Made by a program: the position numbers and the translations under genes | The notes under the pieces: model-generated | Databases searched by the model: none | The model's input: only the letters and a program-made list of their open reading frames with translations | What the model was told of the DNA's origin: nothing | Assembly: GCA_013368315.1 (NCBI GenBank) | Contig: JAACJM010000307.1 | Coordinates: forward strand, 1 to 64,000 | DNA from: Tetrapyrgos nigripes | Taxonomy: Eukaryota > Basidiomycota > Agaricomycetes > Agaricales > Campanellaceae | Length of the DNA stretch: 64,000 nucleotides | Direction of reading: 5' to 3' | Part shown: in pieces, positions 30,378-43,216 of the stretch | Layout of the letters: every line of letters begins with the position of its first letter | How positions within the stretch are numbered: position 1 is the stretch's first letter

Positions 30378-33300
30378 TCAACTTGTAGTTGACCTGACCG
30401 ATTTTACAATGATTTCGAATGGACCATGACGACGATCAGACAACTTAGCTTTAGGTCTTGTTGTTTTCAGGTTTTTTCCATTGAGTAGTACCTTGTCCCC
30501 GATGTTATACCCTGACTCTGGTATGGAATGGTTTCCATGCTGATTCTTCATTCTCTCCGCTGCTGAAGTTAGACTAGCTTTGAGTTCATCCCTGAGTCGA
30601 TTGAGGTTTTCGAGTCGTTCCTCGACTGTTGGTAGAGATGATGTTGGGTTAAATGTAGGGGAGAATTGCGGTTGATATCCATGTAAGAGTTCGAATGGCG
30701 ATTTTCCAGTTGCTGAGTGAACCCTAGTGTTGTGGCTGAACTCTGCATAAGGTATATAGTCCACCCAGTCTTCTTGTCGGTAGTTACAGAAGATCCGTAA
30801 GAACTGTTCTAGTTCTTGATTGTATCGTTCGGATTCTCCGTTGGTCTGTGGGTGATAAGCTGTGCTAAGTGCTGACGTTATTCCTAGTTTTTCGTGGACC
30901 GTGGCCATAACTTTACTAGCGAACTGCGGTCCTCAATCAGAGATCATTTTATCCCACAGCCCATATCGCCGCCATGTGTGATCAAGCAGGAGGCTAACAG
31001 TTCTGTTGCTGTCAATTGTTTTTGTACATGGCGATATGATGACGGTTTTTGTTGACCTGTCGACCACGACATGTACTGCATTGAATCCTTTACATTTGGG
31101 AAGATCCGTAATGAAGTCGGTAGTGATAGTTCCGAAAGGACGTTCTGGGATTTTGGTGGGTATCAAGGGAACTCGAGTCAGCTGATTGTTTGGTTCTGTT
31201 AACTGGCATTTGGCGCAACCATTTACGTAGTCCTTGACGAAGACTGACATTCCTGGCCACCAGAATTCCCTGCTGACTAGTTTGTAGGTCTTGTATCTAC
31301 CTGGGTGTCCCGCCGCTAGGGAGTCATGGTGTAACTTCACAATGTCCTGTCGGAGATTGTCGTTGGCTGGAACATAGATTTTACCCCAGAACAATATAAT
31401 CCTGTCTTCGTAGTTCCATTCCTGTAGGTTTTTTACCAGAGACTGGGGTCCGTTTCATAGAATGACGTTGAGGGCACTCACTACTTCAAGGTCCTTTTTG
31501 GGGGATTCTTTGATCCTTCGACGTAGTTCTATGTCTCCTATAGCTGTTACCATTCCTTGTCTGGTTGCTCGAATTCGGAAGAACTTAGGATCAAGAAGGA
31601 TCCTATTGGTATTATCGTTTTCTATTCTGACTTGGTGATCTGGTTGTCTGGACAATGGATCAGCTTTGTTGAGGCTTCCTGGTTTATGAAGGAGGGAAAA
31701 CTCAAATTGTGTGAGGAATAAGGCCCAGTGTGCCTGCCGTCAACTCAGTTTCTGGGCCGTCTGGAAGTATGTTAGGTTCTGATGATTGGTCAAGATTTCG
31801 ATAGAGTGTGGGGCTCCTTCCAAATAGTGTCACCATGCTTCTAATGCTCGTATGATTGTGAGTAATTCTTTATCATGGATGTTATAGTTTCGTTCTGTCT
31901 CAGAAAGGGACTTGGAGATATAGGCTACTGGATGCCATCAGTTGTCATCTCCAGTTTGCATGAGTATGCCTCCTGTTGCGTATTCTGATGCGTCAACTTC
32001 TACTCGATATGGTTTGGTGTGGTTGGGCATCAGTAAGACTGGTTTAGACGTAAAGGCCGTTTTGAGAGCCTGAAAGGATTCCTCCATTTCTGTTCTCCAA
32101 CTCCACTGATTGTCCTTCCTTGTTAGGTCAAAAAGTGGTTGTGCAATTTTCGAGAAGTCTTTGATGAACCGTCTGTAGAAGTTTCCAAATCCGAGGAATG
32201 CTTGTACTTCTTTTAATGTCTTCGGTGTTGGCCATTCAATTACTCCCGCTACTTTAGCAGGATCCATTGCTAAAGTGTCATGGGAGACAATTAGGCCCAA
32301 GAAGTCGACCTTGTCAGTTTCAAATGTGCATTTCTCTGGTTTCGCGTATAAGTCGTTGTCCCGTAAACGTTGTAGCACCTTTTGTATGAGTTTGTGATGT
32401 TCTGCTAAGTCATGGGTGAATATGAGAATGTCATCCATATAAATAACGACCTTCCCTTGATTGATCAGATCCTTAAAGATCGTATTCATCATTGCTTGAA
32501 AGGTGGCTGGTGAATTCATTAGTCCGAAAAACATGACTGTTGGTTCAAAGAGTCCTTGGTTGGTTTTGAAGGCAGCATTCCATTCATCTCCTTCCTTGAT
32601 TCGGATGTTATTGTATTCCCATCGTAGATCAATCTTGGTGAATACGTGGGCGTTTTTGAGTTTGTTGATCAGTTCTGGGATAAGAGGTAAGGGATACACA
32701 TTTTTTATGGTACCCTTGTTGAGTTCTCTGTAGTCTTGTACTGGTCGTAGTTTTCTGTCTTTCTTTTTAACGAAGAAGAAAGGACTCACCATAGGTGACT
32801 TTGATGGTTTAATGTATCCTTTGTCGAGATTTTCGTTTAAGAAGGAATCTAACTCGGTTTGCTCGTTTGGCGAGAGAGGATATGTTTTGCACGTTCGTGG
32901 TTGAAAATCCTCTTGTAGTTCGATTGCATGATCCCAGCTACTTCGTTGGGGTAAGTGTTCCAAGGTTTCTTTATCGAATACTGACAGGTAATTGTCGCTC
33001 TTCTAGTGGTGTCAGTTGGTCTGTTGTTGACTTGTTTTCAGCAATCTGTTGTGCCTTTGTAAAAGCTGCTCGGATACTCAGCTTGGTTTTCGATAGTTCT
33101 TTGTCTTGATCTTTTGGAGTATCAATATATTCCATGGCCAGTTGACTCCATTGGTGTGGAACGTTCCACTGTCCAGTTGTATCTTCGGAGGTTTCTAGTC
33201 CTCCTGATTCAATTTGTTTTGAACAGGTGTTTTGGGATCGTAATCTTTGGCGTTGACCTGCTACCTTTGGCTGTGCCATCGGTTTCCAGGGTCCTGTGGG

Positions 33301-33951
33301 TTCTTTGTATAACACTTGGTAGTCTCAATGATACGTTCTAGGATCAACTACTTCAGGTTGTTTTGGTTTCATGGGATGTGTATTTGACTTAGCTTTGATT
33401 TTTACTGGTGGTTTTTCCAGTATGCAGGTATCAACACAGCGTGTCAGGTTAACTTCTGAGGCCATCCAATCGATTTCTGGGTTGTGGTGTTCTAGCCAAT
33501 TGGTTCCTAGAATGATATCGTGTTTGCCGATGTCTGTAATATAAAATTTGGCAGTTTCTTTGTGATACGACTTTCAATCTTGTGTATAGATCTGTAACTT
33601 TTGGATGGTGTAATGTGTCACCCATCCCATAACGTTTTCAGATCTGTCAACATTTTGTACTGGGAAGGGTTTTTCTATGGGGATTCGAGTAAGGTGATGT
33701 TTTTGAGCGAAGGTATTGTTAATGATGATTCCTTCCGCTCCGCTGTCGATTTTTCGTCCAGTTATTTTACCGATTAGTTCTGTTTTCAATTCTATTGAGG
33801 GGACCTGTCGATTTCGAGCGATTGCCATGATTCTTAGCTCAGATGGGAATTGTGGCTTACGAAAGGGTATAAGGCTCATGTATTGCCTATTTTTTACTGG
33901 TATATATGTCCATACTCCTCCTCCTGATGATGTGACAGGGGAGGTATTCAA
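30378..33951 (-). pseudogene. Element A pol: protease, RT, RNase H, integrase
   Basis: Order from 33951 downwards: protease with DSGAEGIIINN (near 33750); RT (32963-31938) with KLRPVQDYRELN, TKIDLRWEYNNIRI, the catalytic box IYMDDIL and FLGFGNFYRRFI; RNase H with VEVDASEYATGG; integrase with the HHCC finger (LHHDSLAAGHPG ... CAKCQ) and the core Asp residues in TTDFITDLP and DxGPQF, and the Glu in NGESERYNQ. Stops (TGA) near 33571, 33328, 31935, 31831, 31745, 31456 and 30937, plus a deletion/frameshift near 33005, inactivate it. The RT box itself is intact. Confidence 0.93.
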
Positions 33952-36363
33952 AAATCCATTTGTGTTACAAGGTCCTTTAGGTATCCTGCTGCCTTCTCCT
34001 TCTCTTTGCCCGATAGTGACCTGATTTTGGCAGTAAATTCTGTGATATCCTTCATTGTGGTATTTGTCTCGGAAGACGAGGGTTTGGTGGTGGTCGTAGT
34101 CGTTCTGATCGAAGGTTTCCAGGCCGTGTTGTTGGGATTGGTTGTGGTGGACCTGGGAAACATAGGACAGTTAAATGTAGTGTGTCCCTGTTCACGACAG
34201 CCGAAGCATTGTCCTTCTTTTTTCATTTTTTCTCTTTCCTCATTTGTCAGTTTAGGCGGATATTTAGTTTTTGGAGATGCACCTGGGGTATTATTTTGGA
34301 AGGCGTTCACTTCCATGCTTCTCGTTCAACTGCCTCCTGTGTTCTGTGACCCCTTGGTCTGTTGCCCTCCTTCTCCTCGTTGTTTATTCCATAAGGCTTT
34401 CTCTGTTTGCCTTTCTACCCAGATCATGTGTTGTTTAACTGCAGCTTTTTGTAGTGCTGCGAGGTTTTTGGGTTGGGATGGTAGATAGGAAATTCGGTCT
34501 ACCAATCCTTTCGGGAGTCCTTTTTGATAATACTTCATTAATCCCTTGTCGTTATAGCCAGTATCTTTAGCGTATAGTTTGAATTGGGAGTTGTACTTAT
34601 CTATATCTGCTAACGCCCCCTCCATCCTTATGGTTTCTATCTTCGCTTGTGCCTGAGATTCATGGGATGTTGGTTTGAAGTCATGTAGGAACTGTTGTTT
34701 CACTTCTTGTAACGTCCACAACTTTTTTTTCTTCTTGGATCCTAGTGACAAGTCTTCGTCTGTACTAAATGAGTCTTCGTCACTATCACTATAGCCATCA
34801 TCTTCTTTGTAGATTTTCGCCATCATATCATGAGCCCATTGTCCTGCTTCTTCTCCTGTGAAGAGAGTGAGAAATAGTGCTATCTTCTCGTTTTCTGTGG
34901 GGTAGACTCCCTCGTTGAGCTGAAGATAGTTAGTAAACTCGGCTAACCAGTCTTTCACCAGGTTTCGTTCTCCTGCGAACTTCTGTGGTTTTGCCCCTCT
35001 CTCCTTTGTGGATCTATTAGGGGAGAGACCTCCATCATCGGAAGGAGTGTCATCCAGGATTCCTCCTGCAGCGGTGGTGGCTGATGGTTTGTTGTGTTCA
35101 GACATTCCAAGGGAAGAATAGAGAGTCTGAAAATCGATTGTTTGTCAGGGATGGACAGATATGGGTTCTTGGATTGCACTGGGGGTGCTATCGGATGGAG
35201 ATCTTTTAAGGGAAGTTCGTGGTTCGGTGGGAGGAAGTGGTAGTTCCGGCTCGGGACTAGGTTCAGTTATTGGGAGTTGGGTTTCTGTAGTGGGTTCTGA
35301 TGGGACGTAGTGTCCAGGTGGTAGTATGGGTCCGAGACCACACTCTAGTTCTGTTTGTGTAAGTGTTCGGTTGTGTATGGAGGATCAGTTATGACACGGA
35401 TTGTTTAAACAGGGGTTCCAATGGTTATCAACTGAGAGATAGCAGTCCTGTTGATTCCGAAGGTAATATGCGTGAGGTCGACAGATGCAGGCAAGGGAAA
35501 TGTGAGGTGAGGAAGTACGACTGGGGGCTTGTGAGGCGATGCGTGGTCATGATCGAGTTATTCTAGGGATTCCGCTTCTGGACATACACTAGTTGGTGTA
35601 TTCAGGTCCTGAAAATAGGTGGTTCCACTGATCTGTAGATACGTCCTCCCAATACCAGTTTTGTCGATAGTAGTCGTTTATTCTGGGGACTTGCGTCTGA
35701 AAATATTCTTCATGTTCTGCTTGACAGTGTTCCAAGATGGCACCGTCCTCATAGACGTCATGATCAAACCAACAGGAAATATGGGCATTTCCAAATTTGA
35801 CGAAATGAAGTAGCGTGGGGATGTGTTCTCAGGGGATATCTTTATTCGAAGGTATTCAAAGATGGTTACTTCACCTTTGAACCTCGTTCTCTTGTTTAGT
35901 TTAATCCAATGGTTATCGAGTGCGATGGTCTGTTTTCATACTGCGTCTTTAATGTATTGTGAGTAATCCTTGAAGCTGTTTGGATCTGAGTCTTCAATCC
36001 TGTAGTGATATTCTGGTGGGGGTCGAATCTGTAGGTTGTTAAGGAATGGTTCGAAGTTGAAAGCCAGTGCGTATGATGGGGTTTTTAGGATTTCAATTAC
36101 AGAGTTGGTTGACCACCCTACTTGAATCAGCGAGTCTGGTTTTATGTCTCGAAACTGTGTAGACGGGGGATGACTTCGTGTAACAACTCCTTGAGATTGT
36201 TCACGCTGGCCAACCTGTGAGGCTCCTCACACAGAGTAGAGATGATGGGCTTGGGGGCACTGTAGGGGGAGAGATAGGAAGTAGGGGAGTCCAGTAAGAT
36301 AGAAGGATTCGTAGTAGGTTGTGAGGTCTGTTTGTGAGGTGGGTGTAAGAGAGTCTGTTCAAG
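33948..36363 (-). pseudogene. Element A gag, decayed
   Basis: The clean part starts MSEHNKPSATTAAG (35105) and contains RGAKPQKFAGERNLVKDWLA, YPTENEKIALFLTLFTGE and the knuckle CFGCREQGHTTFNC (near 34200). A TGA near 34328 separates capsid and knuckle parts. Upstream, between the LTR and 35105, conceptual fragments such as YRIEDSDPNSFKDYSQYI, ALDNHWIKLNKRTRFKGEV, FEYLRIKISPEN and ECGLGPILPPGHYVPSEP, shared with C, show that the family's Gag had an N-terminal extension of several hundred residues, now broken by stops. Confidence 0.8.
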
Positions 36364-36788
36364 TGTCAAGAACGTTGTCACTTAGCAAATAACCACCAAG
36401 TCACATGATGAACAAGACAGATTGGCAAGTTACAATGAGACGAGAGAGAGAGAGATGTAGAGAAATAATAGAGACGAGGGAAGAATGAGTAGCTGACTAT
36501 GCTCAACACTGCACTGTACTGAGAGCAGAGTGGAGATGAAGTGAACAGACTGAGGGGCTAACTACAGGTCCTTTAGTATATATGTGAAAGCAGTGAATTG
36601 AGAATAAGTGAATAAGTGAGAATGTCCATGGAGATAGGAATCGGAGGAGATAAATGATGTACATATGTCAGATCGAGTGATGGTAACTGTAGATAGGGAA
36701 GATGATGATGGGAATATGAGAGAAATGAATAGTAGTCTGTGGAGTTAAGAAATGAATAGGGAGGTGAATAGAGCAGCGATTCGTGACA
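36364..36788 (-). repeat. 5' LTR of element A
   Basis: 425 bp, TGTCAAGAACG ... TTCGTGACA on the plus strand. Inner sequence matches the split LTR of C. Confidence 0.93.
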
Positions 36789-36860
36789 AGAACTAGATAA
36801 GGTCACCTTCCTCGGTCGTCCTTATGCTCCATCAACTAGCTGCAAATCTTTGCCACCTCC

Positions 36861-36939
36861 TGTCACGAATCGCTGATCTATTCATTTCTTATCTCCATGG
36901 ACTACTATTCATTCCCCTCATCTTTACCACCATCATCTT
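36861..36939 (+). repeat. Element C 5' LTR, first piece
   Basis: Begins TGTCACGAATCGCTGATC and ends ACCACCATCATCTT, matching the start of the element A LTR in sense orientation; continues at 49943 after element B. Confidence 0.9.
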
Positions 36940-37374
36940 TGTCACAAAGAGGCGAGCACTTAGATAGTGATAATGAGGAGCTACGGGCTCGACTCAACTA
37001 ACAGACAGCAGTAAGTACTGGAACTGGTCCCAATGACAAAGAATGTATTAAATACCTAACAGACAGCAGTAAGTACTGGAACTACAGTGCCCATCAGTAA
37101 AGGTATAAGAAGTAATGGAAAGGGGAATACACACCTGGTCCCAACGATGAAGAGGTCAAGATGGGGAACCAGGTGTCAGGGCAGGGTTTATATATGTAAA
37201 AGTAAAGCTGTAAAGAAAGCTGTAAAGGAAGCTGTAAAGGAAGCTGTATCGAAGCTGTATCGGAGAAATGAAAGGTCCGGTGCATAGCATCTGGAACAAG
37301 AGTCAAATGGTGTAAAGGTCCGAGGATACGGAGATAAGAAGAAATAAATAGTACCAAATATAGACGTCATGACA
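36940..37374 (-). repeat. 3' LTR of element B
   Basis: 435 bp; plus strand TGTCACAAAGAGGCG ... GACGTCATGACA. Contains short direct repeats (GTAAAGGAAGCT and CAGCAGTAAGTACTGGAACT, each in tandem copies). Confidence 0.95.
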
Positions 37375-37411
37375 TTACCCCCCTCCTACACTTCATCGTC
37401 CTCGATGAACC

Positions 37412-40400
37412 TTAAGTCTTTGTTGCCTCTGGGTGTTTCTTGTAGAATGCTGTGATCCTACACTTCGCATTTTTGAGATTCGCAACTGGCTCCCATGAGT
37501 TGTGACCGTCATCGTATCCTTTCCACTTGACAAGGTATTCCAGTTGCCTCCATCGTATCCTGCTATCCAGAAGGGTGTCCACTTCATACTCAGGCTCATC
37601 CTCCCCCTCGAGGTATACTGGCTCTGGTTCCTCAGGTATAAGTCCGTTCACTGGATTACCCTTGTAGGGGTAGAGTTTGTCGACATGGAATACTGGGTGC
37701 AGGCGATTAAGAGTTTCAGGGAGGTCTAACCAATAGTCCAAATCTCCAATTTTCTCTACAATCTCGTATGGTCCCAGTTGCTGACCCCCCAACTTGTCAC
37801 TTGAAAGTTTCAAGTTGATGTCTTCTGCACTCAGCCAGACATGATCCCCAACCTTGAACTGATGTCCTTTCCATTTCCTCTTTCATATCCTTCCTTCATC
37901 TGGCGCTTAGCCAGGTGCAGTGCTGATCCTGCATCTCTTCGAACCTGTCTTAGGATTTCGAGACGGTCTTCTACATTTGGGATGCCTGTGCGCCGGCCTA
38001 CCGGTATGTTGAATAGAGGAAGGTAGCCATAAGTCACCTCAAAAGGTGCCATGCTGTGTGCGGAGTGTGTGCAGGAGTTCAAAACAAACTCGGCCATAGG
38101 AAGGTGCTCCAACCAATCGTCCTGTCTGTAGTTGGTGTAGAGGTGCAAATATTTCTCCACCTCCTGGTTGGCTCATTCTGTCTGTCCATTTGTCTGGGGT
38201 CGGTAGCCTGAGGAAAGGCTTGACTTGATCCCGAGTCAGTCCAACAAAGAATGCATGGTTTGCACTGCAAACTGTGGACCACAATCTGATACAAAGCGGA
38301 GTGGGAGGCCATGAAGGCAGAAGATTTCTCGGTAGTATAGGTCGGCGACTAGATGACATTGCAACTTCTTCCTGGTGCATTTATCACATCCCTCCACGTA
38401 CTTCTCCACAAAAGAGCGAATGGTGGGCCACCAGAAGTGCGAGGTTACCAAATCAAGTGTTCCATATAGTCCTGGATGTCCTGCTGATGGTTCATCATGG
38501 CATTTTTCTACTATTGCCCTCTGCAGGTCTTCATTTGGGGGGACATAGACTCGCCCCTTGTGATATACCAATCTATTATCCTCCTTCCATTTGGGTAAAC
38601 CATTGGCCAGTCATTGCAATCCTTCCTTCTTCAACTGCTCTAGTCCTTTTAACACCTCCACTTCTCTTCCCAGTGCCTGACGAATTCATTCCTCTAGAGG
38701 GTTGGCCAGCGTAGTGGCGGCAAGCCTTACAAAGTATTCTGGTTTGAGTACTGTGGTTTCCAGATTGTCTTCCCAGTCCGTTACTTGGTGGGAGGAGAGG
38801 CGAGAGAGGGCATCTGCTTGGGTATTTGCTTTGCCTGGGCAATGGATTAGTCGAAAGTCAAAGCGTGATAGCCACAGGGCCCATCTTGCTTGTTGTTGAC
38901 TAAGATCCTGTGCTGTTCGCCAGAACTCTAGATTGGAGTGATCTGTGATAATTTCAAAGGGCTGTGGTAGTCCTTCCAGATAACTCCGCCAATCTTTCAG
39001 TGCCTTGATAATAGCCAGCATCTCTTGGTTGTAGATTTCGTAATTGTGTTCGGCTGACTGCATGGATGTGGAACGGAACGCTACTGGGTGCCAAAGACCG
39101 TCTTCCAACATCTGCATTAGAGCTCCTCCTGTTGCGAAGCCCGAAGCGTCTACTTCGGCTCGGGTAGGACGATCTGGTGACCAGAGTGTAAGAATGGGCG
39201 CAGACGTGAAGGCTGTTTGAAGGGAGTCAAAGGCTTCCTGTTGGTGAGTTCCCCAATTAAACGAGATGTCTTTACGAGTGAGGTTGTTCAGAGGCCAAGC
39301 AGTTTTAGCAAAGTTCTCTATGAATGGGCAGTAGAAATTTGCAAAGCCCAAGAACACCTGAACGTTGCGGACATTGCAGGGAACTGGCCAGTGCTGTACT
39401 GCTGCCACCTTCACCGGGTCCATGCGAACTTGCCCTTCCCGGATAATCAGCCCCAGATATTCTATCTCCTCTCGTTCAAACTTGCATTTCTCTGGCCTCA
39501 GATACAGATCATTCCTTTTCAACCTGGCTAGCACTTCCCGAACCACTCCTCAGTGTTCTTCCAGAGTCCCACTGAAGATCAGGATGTCATCCAGATAAAC
39601 TGCTACCTTGCCTGCTGCGATCAAGTCTGAGAAGATGGAGTTCATGAGGCCCTGGAAAGTAGCTGGTGAGTTTGTCAATCTGAAGAACATGACAGTAGGT
39701 TCGAAAAGTCCTCAGTTGGTTGCAAATGCTGCCTTCCACTCATCCCCCTGTTTGATCCGGACATTGTTGTAACCCCAACATACGTCAAACTTGGTGAAGT
39801 ATTTGGCACCTTGAAGGTGGCTGACTATGTCGGCAATGAGGGGAAGGGGGTAGCAGTTCTTAATAGTGTACTCATTTAGGCATCGGTAATCCTGAACAAA
39901 CTGAAGTTTCCCGTCTTTCTTCTTCACAAAGAAGACTGGAGAGGACAGAGGGGATTTGGAGGGCCAGATATATCCCTTGCAGACATTTTCGTCAAGGAAT
40001 TGATTGAGTTCCTGCTGTTCATTGATGGACATTGGGTAGATCTTGGTTTGTAGGGTAGCAGGTGCTCCAGGCACCAGTTCAATAGCATGATCCCAGGGTT
40101 TGTGTGCAGGAAGGCGTTCCAACTCAGCTTCAGAGAAGACTTGAGAATAATCCCGATATTGAGGAGGGACTATCTCCTCAAACGACTGTTTCGGTTTCAT
40201 CCAGTTTGCCTCTTCAGCCAGCTGCTGTGAGTAAGTGAACCCTGCAGCACACCAGACTTCTTCTCCAGTGTCAGCAAGGATCCCTGCTTTCTTCCAGGAG
40301 CGCCTTGTAGCCCGGTTAGCGTGAATGCGATATAATTGGGGTTCCTCCTCCTCCTCTTCTGCTGTCAGATCCGGGGGTTGGTCTATGGGTGCATGTGTTC

Positions 40401-41013
40401 CCTGAGGAATCAACTGGGTTGGTTCAGATTCTGCACCTTCCAGGATGAAATTTCCCCTTGAGGTTGGTCCGAAATTGGTAGCAACAAACTGATCCTGATC
40501 GGGGATCTCTTCCACTGATGGGGGCAGTGCTACAGGGATTTGCAGCCGGCTGCCTGTCCAGTCAATCTGTGGGTTCATCTTACGCAGCCAGGGAAGACCC
40601 AGGATGACGTCTTCTCTGCCTAAGTCCATAACCAGAAAATCTAGCCATGCCTCCTGTCCATCTGCTGTCATAGCTAGCTGACAGAACCGATCTATACGCC
40701 CTGCGCAGTTAAGGGTCCCATCAATGTTGTAGACATCTAGGGGTTTACGGAGGGGATAGGTTTGGATTTGGTGCCGCTTTACAAATGGCTGTCCCAGGAA
40801 CAGTCCTGTAGCTCTGCTGTCAACCATCACCACTACCACTGCCCCATTTTGTCTTCCTCGGAGTTTCACACGTATACAGAAGTGAGAAGCACAAGATTCT
40901 ATTTCGGGGATACTGGATATGGTACATGAGGGAATAGAATCGTATGAGGAACAAGAGAGCATATGGGTATTCAGGGATGTTCGCGCTGTGGCGGGAACGA
41001 ACACCTGTTTCAA
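37412..41013 (-). pseudogene. Element B pol with chromodomain, decayed
   Basis: From 41013 downwards: protease-like segment with MVDSRATGLFLG, where the expected DSGA active site reads DSRA; a VILGLPWL flap-region motif; RT with KLQFVQDYRCLN, TKFDVCWGYNNVRI, the catalytic VYLDDIL and FLGFANFY; RNase H with AEVDASGFATGG; integrase with CHDEPSAGHPG ... CDKC and the core; then HPVFHVDKLYPYKG and a chromodomain (EYEVDTLLDSRIRW, EYLVKWKGYDDGHNSWEP) ending near 37412. Chromodomains direct chromovirus integration to marked chromatin. TGA stops near 39715, 39548, 38690 and 38610 and frameshifts near 38170-37865 break it. Confidence 0.9.
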
Positions 41014-41014
41014 A

Positions 41015-42325
41015 AACCCTGTTGGTTAGCGATGTTATGGAGTAAGGCAGTTTGATCGCCAATAGATTGTTGCAAGGCAGAGAGCGTAGACGGTGATTCA
41101 GTGGATGAGGAAGCGGCAACAGTAGCAGTGGGGGCAGCGGCAGGGGTAGGAGAGGGTGGATCATCAGGGAAAAGACTAAAGGTGTCACTAATAGTGGCAG
41201 CCATGTGTTGTCTACTTCGACCCCCTCCTCTGAGTCGACCCATGTATCAGTCCTGACAGACGGAAGAGCGATGACCCATCCTCTCACAGTAGTCACACTT
41301 GTCACATCTGTGGTTCCTCGTTTCATGTGATCCTTGGAACTGCAGCCGTAGCAGTGCCCCTGCATTGCCTTCTGGTAGTCCACGAAGGTGTGTCCGTTAC
41401 CCTGGGGACGCTCAGTACGGGAGGCATCAACATCCATGGCATTAGGGTCTCGTGCAGAGGGGAATCTGGAGAGGGATGGGGTAGGGCCAGTGACTGGTTT
41501 TTCTACAAACTCTGCTAGGGTCTGTTCCACATGAAGTGCTCGGTTGATCAGCTCGTCTAGGTTTTTAGGGATCTCCTTCTGTCCTAGCTCCACATTTGCT
41601 AATGGGAACAACAGGTCCTTATGAAGGCGCTTTCGGAACTTGTACTGGAGGTCCTGATCCAAGAACCCAGTCTTCTCTGCCCACATCTTGAAAATCTGAG
41701 AGAACTCCACAACTGTTTTATCTTCCTGTTTCAACGCCTCAAGCTTGTTCTTGGCCAGCTGCTGCTCGTTTGCTACCCTGAACTGAACTTTTAGTGCGTG
41801 GGTGAAGTTGTTCCAGTTCCCTTCCCAGGGGAAGACTACTCCAGCTTCATCTGCTTGGACTCTGCTGATATGATGAGCATACTCTGCGGCCCATTCTGCG
41901 GCAGGTCCTTCCATCATAAGGAGTGCTTCTGCAATGCACTTCTGTGGATCGAGTTTCCCACTGTCAAGTTTGAGCCGCTTTTGTTCTCCAGCCCAGAGAA
42001 TGAAGAGAGATAGGAATGAGTCGAGTTTGGCTGGTTCGCCTTTGAATGGGGCCGGTTTGGCAGTTTTGTCTGAGGATTCGTGGGTAGGTCTATTGACCAA
42101 ATTGGTGATTGCCTGCTGCAGCTGGTTCTGGTTGTTGACCAGAGCCTGGAGGAGGTTTTCAAGGGTGGCAGAGGACATGTCAATGTCAGTGATTGGGGAA
42201 GCAATGGGACTGAGTGGGGCTGGTGACACGGGAAGAGGGGATGAATTGGGTATGAGTGTAGGACTGGGACGGGCTGTTGGTATGGCAGAAGGTGGAGTGG
42301 ATAGCAGTAGTGGGGTGTGAGTCAT
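41015..42325 (-). pseudogene. Element B gag, decayed
   Basis: Likely start MTHTPLLLSTPPSAI at 42325; the leader and any N-terminal extension continue across the D insertion (HVSFDIDS-YLENGEELYN joins 49290 to 42547). Capsid-like part: KPAPFKGEPAKLDSFLSL, NWNNFTHALKVQFRV, ELINRALHVEQTL. The zinc-knuckle region reads CYGCSSKDHMKRG in one frame and CDKCDYCERMGHRSSVC in another, so a one-base shift near 41310 separates them, and a TGA follows the second knuckle. Confidence 0.8.
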
Positions 42326-42552
42326 GTCTGGTGATGGAACAGTGGAAGTACTAGGTTCAGGACCGAAGAATGGCAGGTGGCTGAAGGCAAGGCGTAGGAA
42401 GTGGGAGCAGAGTAGGGCTGGATTGCTGGGTAGGATTATACTGTTTTCTCCTTCCCAGAAGTAGTAGTGGACCTGGGGGATGGATTGATGAGCGTGGAGA
42501 CCAGGCTGTTGCTGGCAGTTGTTGTAGAGTTCTTCTCCGTTTTCAAGGTAGC

Positions 42553-43185
42553 TGTAATATCTATGCTTCCATACATCTTTCCGATCGCATCCAATTCTTT
42601 TCCAAACTTCTCTTTCTTGTATTTCGAACTTCATTCCCTTCCATCCCAAACATGTTCCGATCATTCATTTCCGATTTCATATCCGAGCTCCACTATTAAT
42701 CTCCACAACAGATCCCATCCGGGAGCCCGTGATTCATTTCGGATAACTACCGGACAGCTCGTATCTAATCTCCAAACTTACTCCACTTCATCTCCAATCC
42801 GTTCCACTTGGTTTCCACTTTGTTTCCACTTTGTTCCGCAGTACTCCATCAATCTCCAATAGCACCATGTGCTTTTCCTTTACTTCCAAACCATCCCTAT
42901 CTTACTCCTCTTCATTCGGATAGTTTCTGAAGTAGTACTTAAGCTAGCAACTTTGTAGTAGATAGCTTAAGTCTAAAATCGAATTAGCTGGTCTCCTAAC
43001 TTCATCCAACTTCAGACAACATAGTACTGTCTTAACGGATTCCATTCCATGTCTTCATTACACTTCGATCTCAGAGACTACTGGTTCCGCCTGGATTCGT
43101 CTTTATCCTTTTCCAAAAAACCCCAATAAGACTTCCGCTTGGGTCTGATGTGTTTCCTAACGCTAGGATCTGCCCGGACTTAACA
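42553..43185 (+). repeat. 5' LTR of element D
   Basis: TGTAATATC ... GGACTTAACA. Hairpin ACTTAAGCTA at 42937-42946 with complement 42963-42972, shared with the non-autonomous element at 20477. Confidence 0.95.
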
Positions 43186-43216
43186 GTATTTTAGACTTCC
43201 ACTCTTGTTGTCTACA

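Larger units (their letters stand above)
29671..36788 (-). mobile_element. Element A: Ty3/gypsy retrotransposon, decayed
   Basis: Reverse-strand element: 5' LTR 36364-36788, long gag, protease, RT-RNase H, integrase, a tail, a polypurine tract (AAGAGGGGGGTAG on the minus strand next to 29753) and a 3' LTR of which only ~82 bp remain (29671-29752). Same family as C (36861-56258, +), from which it is separated by 72 bp in head-to-head orientation. The reading frames carry many TGA stops, several of which are CGA in C. Confidence 0.92.
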
